Source of the DNA: Candidatus Lindowbacteria bacterium RIFCSPLOWO2_12_FULL_62_27
Lineage (GTDB): Bacteria; Lindowbacteria; 2-12-FULL-62-27
Direction: 5' to 3'
DNA: 11,919 bases
NCBI GenBank assembly: GCA_001784175.1
Contig: MFPR01000039.1
Coordinates: 1-11,919 of the forward strand
Each line of letters begins with the position of its first letter. Position 1 is the stretch's first letter. Both the position numbers and the translations under genes were made by a program. Of this stretch, positions 8,971 through 11,919 are shown in pieces. The notes below the pieces were generated by a model that saw nothing but the letters and a program-made list of their open reading frames with translations, searched no databases and had not been told where the DNA came from.

Positions 8971-9294
8971 TTATGGATACTTTATGGTTGTCGCCCGTCC
9001 ACGTTTTGCAATGGGCAGTTCGGCAAGAATCATGGGTACAAGACGCTTCAAGTCGGAAAGTTTATTCGTGGGTGCGGCGAGAATCAGGACAGCGATGTTT
9101 AACGCGGCAAGATTCTGCTGATGAGGGAGGTTTTGATCGACCGTGATGAATACGTCGAATTCTTTTTCGCAGAGAGACAACAATCTGCCGTTCCGGACGC
9201 CTTTCCATCTCATGTCCTCGACAGTTTTGACGTCATGCCCGGCGATTTCCCCGGCTAACCGGCGGTCAATGCATTCGTCAAGCAGTATCTTCAA
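8971..9294 (-). CDS. DUF5615-type PIN-like toxin (pair 1)
   Basis: The 107-residue product starts (L)KILLDECIDRRLAG and contains DVKTVEDM and DVFITVDQNL. The early Asp and the Asp of TVDQNL are the acidic positions typical of Mut7-C/DUF5615 PIN-like nucleases, which partner DUF433 proteins. The start is TTG 9294, one nucleotide after the TGA of the antitoxin. The family normally begins exactly here, and the longer frame from ATG 9405 would add 37 low-complexity residues read across the antitoxin gene. No Shine-Dalgarno is visible, so translation is probably coupled to the antitoxin. The gene ends convergently 17 nt from the glycine-rich gene. The predicted function is an RNase toxin; activity in this family is poorly documented, so a housekeeping or degenerate role remains possible. 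Confidence 0.87.
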   Translation of the reverse strand: MKILLDECIDRRLAGEIAGHDVKTVEDMRWKGVRNGRLLSLCEKEFDVFITVDQNLPHQQNLAALNIAVLILAAPTNKLSDLKRLVPMILAELPIAKRGRATTIKYP

Positions 9295-9295
9295 T

Positions 9296-9505
9296 TCAGA
9301 ATGGGCCGGCCAGTACTTTCGACTTGGCTTCCTCGAGGAATGCGATGACCTGATCACGGCTGACCGTCGGGAACCCGTCGAGGAACTCATCGATGGACGA
9401 TCCATCTTCCAGGTATTCTATCAGAGTCTGGGCGGGCACTCGGGTCCCCGCAAATACGGGTGTCCCACTCATAATTTGCGGGTCAACAATAATCACGCTG
9501 TTCAT
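9296..9505 (-). CDS. DUF433 antitoxin-like protein (pair 1)
   Basis: The 69-residue product has the DUF433 signature: PQIMSGTPVFAGTRVPAQTLIEYLEDG, then IDEFLDGFPTVSRDQVIAFLEEA. The C-terminal part forms a small helical DNA-binding-like unit. DUF433 proteins occur next to DUF5615 PIN-like genes and are treated as their antitoxins. The ATG at 9505 has no Shine-Dalgarno. A promoter-like -35/-10 pair ends 6 nt upstream of it, which suggests a leaderless message. The stop is followed after one base by the toxin TTG. Length is normal for the family. Confidence 0.88.
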   Translation of the reverse strand: MNSVIIVDPQIMSGTPVFAGTRVPAQTLIEYLEDGSSIDEFLDGFPTVSRDQVIAFLEEAKSKVLAGPF

Positions 9506-9511
9506 GAGTTT

Positions 9512-9540
9512 ATTATGCGCAATACCGCATCTAATTGCAA
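9512..9540 (-). promoter_or_regulatory. Sigma70-like promoter of TA pair 1
   Basis: On the minus strand TTGCAA (9540-9535) is followed by a 17-nt spacer and CATAAT (9517-9512). The ATG begins 6 nt after the -10 box, so transcription would start at or next to the start codon. It lies inside the segment bounded by the 17-bp direct repeats, so the cassette carries its own promoter. Confidence 0.5.
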
Positions 9541-9549
9541 GAATCGGAG

Positions 9550-9566
9550 GGTCAAAATATCATGGT
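9550..9566. repeat. 17-bp direct repeat, right copy (att-like)
   Basis: This is an exact copy of 8935-8951. Read in the same frame it again gives VKISW and is followed by TAA, where the left copy is followed by TGA. It is therefore a candidate for the original 3' end of the glycine-rich gene, before the TA cassette arrived. Confidence 0.85.
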
Positions 9567-9580
9567 AACCACCTGCTGCA

Positions 9581-9624
9581 ACCTCCGCGTTTCTCTGCGT
9601 CAACTCTGCGCCTCCGCGGTGCGG
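9581..9624. repeat. CTCTGCG-type dispersed repeat
   Basis: The tract has repeated CTCCGCG, CTCTGCG and CTCCGCGG words at short spacing. This matches a simple intergenic repeat family seen in many environmental bacterial genomes, whose translations give artefactual Arg-rich peptides. It starts 14 nt after the right 17-bp repeat, in a gene-free stretch. Confidence 0.6.
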
Positions 9625-9641
9625 AAGATGGGGAAGATGGT

Positions 9642-9696
9642 GCCAGCCCTTAAGTTATTCAAGTTATTTGGAAACTTCAATAACTTAGGGGCTGGC
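9642..9696. repeat. Long hairpin: 24-bp arms, 7-nt loop
   Basis: The left arm 9642-9665 and right arm 9673-9696 pair over 24 positions with two mismatches around the loop ATTTGGA. Outer arm ends are GCCAGCCC and GGGCTGGC; inner parts contain TAAGTTATT and AATAACTTA. There is no U-tract after it. It could be a MITE-like element, a recombination site or a structured RNA. Two 15-bp direct repeats abut its right edge. Confidence 0.75.
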
Positions 9697-9724
9697 GCCG
9701 TCACAGGCAGCGCCGTCACAGGCA
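9695..9724. repeat. Two tandem 15-bp direct repeats
   Basis: GCGCCGTCACAGGCA occurs exactly twice, at 9695-9709 and 9710-9724, directly abutting the right arm of the long hairpin. The pairing of a long hairpin with iterated short direct repeats resembles a protein-binding or recombination site rather than decayed coding sequence. Confidence 0.75.
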
Positions 9725-9784
9725 CATCTTGTGGACGGTTTTTCTGCTGTTTTGAGTCAGTGCGTAACTCGTGTAAACAATTTC

Positions 9785-9898
9785 ACACGAATGAACACGA
9801 ATGTTCGAGCACGAATGAGCACGAATTTTTTTATGGTTTAACCCTCGAAAATCCCTTATTCGTGAGCATTTGTGTTCCATATTCGTGTTCATTCGTGT
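9785..9898. repeat. TTCGTG-family inverted repeat
   Basis: ACACGAATGAACACGAAT at 9785-9802 is the exact reverse complement of 9881-9898, and further ACGAAT/ATTCGTG words lie between them. The centre (about 9828-9870) is AT-rich. This is the TTCGTG word family found in intergenic DNA of many environmental bacteria, arranged here as two inward-facing tracts. A weaker tract of the same kind lies near 429-460. The rest of the 450-nt gene-free stretch, 9899-10016, holds nothing recognisable. Confidence 0.7.
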
Positions 9899-10016
9899 CA
9901 AATGTTTCCACTGTTTACCGACAGATTCCCGAAGGTTCCGCATCATGACACGCCGGGAAAGGGAAAGGGGTCATTCCCAAACATTCACACCACGGGAATC
10001 AACGCTTCTGGATGAT

Positions 10017-10373
10017 TCAGCCTGTGCGATGGACGCGGACGGACGCCGGCCGGATCAAAAAAATACGGCCGGAGGTTTCTTTGTTGCCGTATCGATTGAG
10101 AAAGGCAGTCAGAATGGGATGAAGGACTTCAATCGTCTGCGGTCTAATGCGGAGGATGACAACACCGGGATGGGACTTCCCGGCGCGAAGAGCGCGCAGT
10201 CCGAATCCTCGGTCGAATGTGATCAGCACACGATTGCGGCGGCACGCCACGGCAAAGACCAGATCGTCGTCCGCGCCGGGCTGGATGTCGCGAATCTCCT
10301 CGACGTCCGAGCCGAGGGATATCAGGAACGTCCCGGTTTCCGGGGAAAGATTCTGGTCAAGAAGAATGCGCAA
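10017..10373 (-). CDS. DUF5615-type PIN-like toxin (pair 2)
   Basis: The 118-residue product begins (M)RILLDQNLSPETGTFL and continues DVEEIRDI, ADDDLVFAVACRRNRVLITFDRGFG and HPGVVILRIRP. The Asp of LLDQNL and that of TFDRGFG are the expected acidic residues of the PIN-like Mut7-C/DUF5615 fold. The start is TTG 10373, directly abutting the TGA of the antitoxin with no gap, which implies coupled translation. The last 25 or so residues (GNKETSGRIFLIRPASVRVHRTG) run beyond the usual family end and may be a read-through tail. It is clearly divergent from the pair 1 toxin, so the pairs are not a recent duplication. Confidence 0.88.
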   Translation of the reverse strand: MRILLDQNLSPETGTFLISLGSDVEEIRDIQPGADDDLVFAVACRRNRVLITFDRGFGLRALRAGKSHPGVVILRIRPQTIEVLHPILTAFLNRYGNKETSGRIFLIRPASVRVHRTG

Positions 10374-10592
10374 TCAGGTGAGAGGGACTTCTTCGGTCAT
10401 TCGAACGGCCGACGCCGCATACCGGATGGCGGCTTTGACGTCGGCCCGCGTCAAATCCGGATAATGCCTGAGAATCCGCGGAATGTCATATCCGCCCTCG
10501 ATGAGGGACAAAATGTTGGCCACCATGATGCGGGTCCCATGGATGTGCGGCTCTCCGTGACAGATCTTCGGATCACTCTCGATGCGTTTCAT
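10374..10592 (-). CDS. DUF433 antitoxin-like protein (pair 2)
   Basis: From ATG 10592 the 72-residue product reads MKRIESDPKICHGEPHIHGT, then RIMVANILSLIEGGYDIPRILRHYPDLTRADVKAAIRYA. This is a full-length DUF433 protein, the usual antitoxin partner of DUF5615. An ATG at 10610 would add six residues (MPYDMG). It is disfavoured because the family normally begins at this MKRI-type position and because a good -10 box lies between the two ATGs. The stop abuts the toxin start. The protein may bind the inverted repeat over its own promoter; this autoregulation is inferred. Confidence 0.88.
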   Translation of the reverse strand: MKRIESDPKICHGEPHIHGTRIMVANILSLIEGGYDIPRILRHYPDLTRADVKAAIRYAASAVRMTEEVPLT

Positions 10593-10611
10593 GCCCATAT
10601 CGTATGGCATG
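10590..10611. promoter_or_regulatory. Palindrome over the -10/start of TA pair 2 (operator candidate)
   Basis: CATGCC-(C)-ATA-TCG-TAT-GGCATG forms 9-bp arms with one bulged C. It covers the -10 box and the ATG of the antitoxin. Type II antitoxins commonly repress by binding such sites, so this is a plausible autoregulatory operator. Pair 1 shows no obvious equivalent. Confidence 0.5.
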
Positions 10612-10627
10612 CCCGCGGATTAGTCAA
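10599..10627 (-). promoter_or_regulatory. Sigma70-like promoter of TA pair 2
   Basis: On the minus strand TTGACT (10627-10622), a 17-nt spacer and TACGAT (10604-10599) are followed by 6 nt and then ATG 10592. The geometry is identical to that of pair 1, which supports leaderless transcription of both antitoxins and choice of the inner ATG. Confidence 0.55.
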
Positions 10628-10634
10628 GAATCGA

Positions 10635-11919
10635 ATGGTTTCGAATCGGAAACCTTCCATCTCCTCCGTGCTCTCCGTGTTCTCCGTGGTTACGCTTCTG
10701 ATGTTTCTCCTGCCTCGTACCGCCCTTGCTCTGTCGATTATGTATCCAGGAGAAGGAATCAAGACCGTCGTGTCGAAGACCGGCGAAGAGATCAAGAAAG
10801 TCCTCGCCGCCGACAACGACGCGAGCCGCGCGGCGAAGGGCGTGGTGAACACGATCGACCCGAACGCGTGGGCGGCGCATTTCGACCAGTTCGACATGGA
10901 CCTCACGCTCTCGGCCTATCACAACACCATCGACGGCAACCGGACGCGCTCGTTCCTGAAACCGGGGACGCAGACGCAGGAGCAGGTGAACGTCGGCGGC
11001 AAAAAACGCTACGCGAGTTTCGGCGGCGGCGAGTTCGAGTTCAAATCTTCGCTCCGATCGACGGACGACCGGCAGGTCGACGCGGTGAAACGCACACGCC
11101 TGCAGGGATTGTATGGCACGTTCTCACGGCCTGACGATTACACGTTGAGGCTCGGCAACGTCAGCGGGAGTTTCACGTCGTACAGCCTGTCGGCGAGCGC
11201 GAACGTCGGCGCGCACCTGACGAAAGAGCTTGGCGGCAAAAACATGTTCAAAGAGATGCAATTGTATTTCGGCCGGCCGACGCGGCACATCGAGGGCAGC
11301 TCATTCACGCGGTACGTCGGAGGGATGCGCCTGTCGGACCTCGAAGTGGATGGCTGGGACGAGTTGGACAAGTTCGGATTGTCGTACGTGATGACGAAGG
11401 ACATCGTGGACAGCATCAAGGACACGAGTGCGCGCCCGGCGAACGCGGTGGAGAACCAGGTGGTGTCGACGGACGCGAGTTTCAAATTCGGCGACGACGC
11501 CCAGGTAGCGGCCGAGTGGGCGTATTCGAAGACCGACCCGAACACGCAGTCGAATCCCGCGGACCGCCTCAAGGGGTCGGCATACAAGGTGAACGGGTCG
11601 TATCGGGCGAAATCGCGCCTGGGATTCGACGCGACGAGCGTGACGTCGTCGTTCGAGGAAGTCGACCCGGACTTCCGGTCGACCAGCGGCGGCGGATCGC
11701 CCGACGCGCGTCGGGTGACGCTGGGGCTGAACAGCGGGATGAAACTCCACGGCAACCTGCCGGACCTCACGATGTCGTACAGCGGCAATTCGAGCCGGAA
11801 CAATCTGGAGAATCAGATCGCGCGGCGGACGACCTCGACGGTGCACAATTTCAATTTCAGTTTCAAGCCGTACCAGAAAACGAAGGACGTTTCCGGTGAA
11901 TTGTGGAACACCGCTCGGA
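10635..11919 (+). CDS. Signal-peptide-bearing beta-rich protein, probable outer-membrane barrel (partial)
   Basis: The frame is open from ATG 10635 to the window edge (428 codons, 3' end missing). It begins with a signal peptide: MVSNRKPS, hydrophobic SSVLSVFSVVTLLMFLL, cleavage after PRTALA. A short charged helix-like stretch (IKTVVSKTGEEIKKVLAA) follows. Then come many alternating polar/hydrophobic strands with aromatic ends, such as YTLRLGNVSGSF, MQLYFGRPTRH, FGLSYVMTKDIV, SFKFGDDAQVAAEWAYSK and SSFEEVDPDFRS. No Cys or catalytic motif is visible. The strand pattern and the VDPDFRS element suit an outer-membrane beta-barrel or porin-like protein; the exact family is not recognised. ATG 10701 is an alternative start with a much shorter leader. 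The gene diverges from TA pair 2, and no Shine-Dalgarno or promoter of its own is convincing. The gene body is GC-rich compared with the repeat DNA before it. Confidence 0.75.
   Translation, partial: MVSNRKPSISSVLSVFSVVTLLMFLLPRTALALSIMYPGEGIKTVVSKTGEEIKKVLAADNDASRAAKGVVNTIDPNAWAAHFDQFDMDLTLSAYHNTIDGNRTRSFLKPGTQTQEQVNVGGKKRYASFGGGEFEFKSSLRSTDDRQVDAVKRTRLQGLYGTFSRPDDYTLRLGNVSGSFTSYSLSASANVGAHLTKELGGKNMFKEMQLYFGRPTRHIEGSSFTRYVGGMRLSDLEVDGWDELDKFGLSYVMTKDIVDSIKDTSARPANAVENQVVSTDASFKFGDDAQVAAEWAYSKTDPNTQSNPADRLKGSAYKVNGSYRAKSRLGFDATSVTSSFEEVDPDFRSTSGGGSPDARRVTLGLNSGMKLHGNLPDLTMSYSGNSSRNNLENQIARRTTSTVHNFNFSFKPYQKTKDVSGELWNTAR
10661..10690. repeat. CTCCGTG dispersed repeat inside a signal-peptide coding region
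   Basis: Three CTCCGTG words (plus connecting CT/TT) end in GGTTA. This is another simple intergenic repeat family of environmental bacteria; read on the minus strand it gives TENTESTE-like peptides. Here it falls within the first codons of the barrel gene and encodes the hydrophobic SVLSVFSVV. Confidence 0.65.

Noticed and set aside
8971-9405. Longer form of the pair 1 toxin from ATG 9405
   Set aside because: The extra 37 residues are Ser/Arg-rich and overlap the DUF433 gene. The family N-terminus begins at the TTG at 9294.
9535-9948. Plus-strand open frame of 137 codons
   Set aside because: It runs through the CTCTGCG repeat, the long hairpin and the TTCGTG tracts. Its NTNEHE-like peptide is the usual translation artefact of the TTCGTG family.

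Overview
The window looks like an accessory surface-protein locus from an uncultivated, moderately GC-rich, double-membraned bacterium. The evidence is Sec signal peptides, a probable outer-membrane barrel, very long Ig-repeat proteins, DUF433/DUF5615 toxin-antitoxin pairs, and short TTCGTG, CTCCGTG and CTCTGCG intergenic repeat families typical of environmental candidate-phylum genomes. Omnitrophota-like or related PVC/candidate phyla would fit, but the phylum cannot be fixed from the sequence alone. No rRNA, tRNA, CRISPR array or transposase was seen.

Layout. (1) 2-322: the 3' end of a plus-strand gene with three tandem 24-codon Pro/Thr-rich repeats. (2) 315-6644: a giant secreted protein whose predicted mature form starts with a bacterial ubiquitin domain (about 60/70 identical to eukaryotic ubiquitin over residues 1-70). 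It continues with three SGA-type Ig domains, fifteen Cys-Trp-Cys Ig-like modules and a Cys-free C-terminal domain. (3) 6650-8953: a second secreted protein with a CARDB-like Ig domain, two NTF2-like domains and an ALK/LTK-type glycine-rich domain, read from a strong Shine-Dalgarno lying inside the end of gene 2. Genes 1-3 are co-directional and almost contiguous, so they probably form one operon for secreted or surface proteins.

(4) 8954-9549: a minus-strand DUF433 antitoxin / DUF5615 PIN-like toxin pair, flanked by exact 17-bp direct repeats. One of these repeats is the last coding bases of gene 3, so the pair looks like an inserted cassette. (5) 9567-10016: gene-free, filled with three kinds of repeat, including a 24-bp-arm hairpin. 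(6) 10017-10592: a second minus-strand DUF433/DUF5615 pair, unrelated in detail but with the same architecture: a sigma70-like promoter 6 nt before the antitoxin ATG (possibly leaderless) and a toxin TTG start immediately after the antitoxin stop. (7) 10635-11919: the 5' part of a plus-strand, signal-peptide-bearing, beta-rich protein, probably an outer-membrane barrel, running off the window.

The standout is the secreted ubiquitin. It keeps the fold core and all seven lysines but has lost the Ile44 and Ile36 surface patches, Arg42/Arg72 and the C-terminal Gly-Gly. It is placed so that signal peptidase would expose ubiquitin's own Met1, and it is fused to a roughly 2000-residue disulfide-rich Ig stalk.
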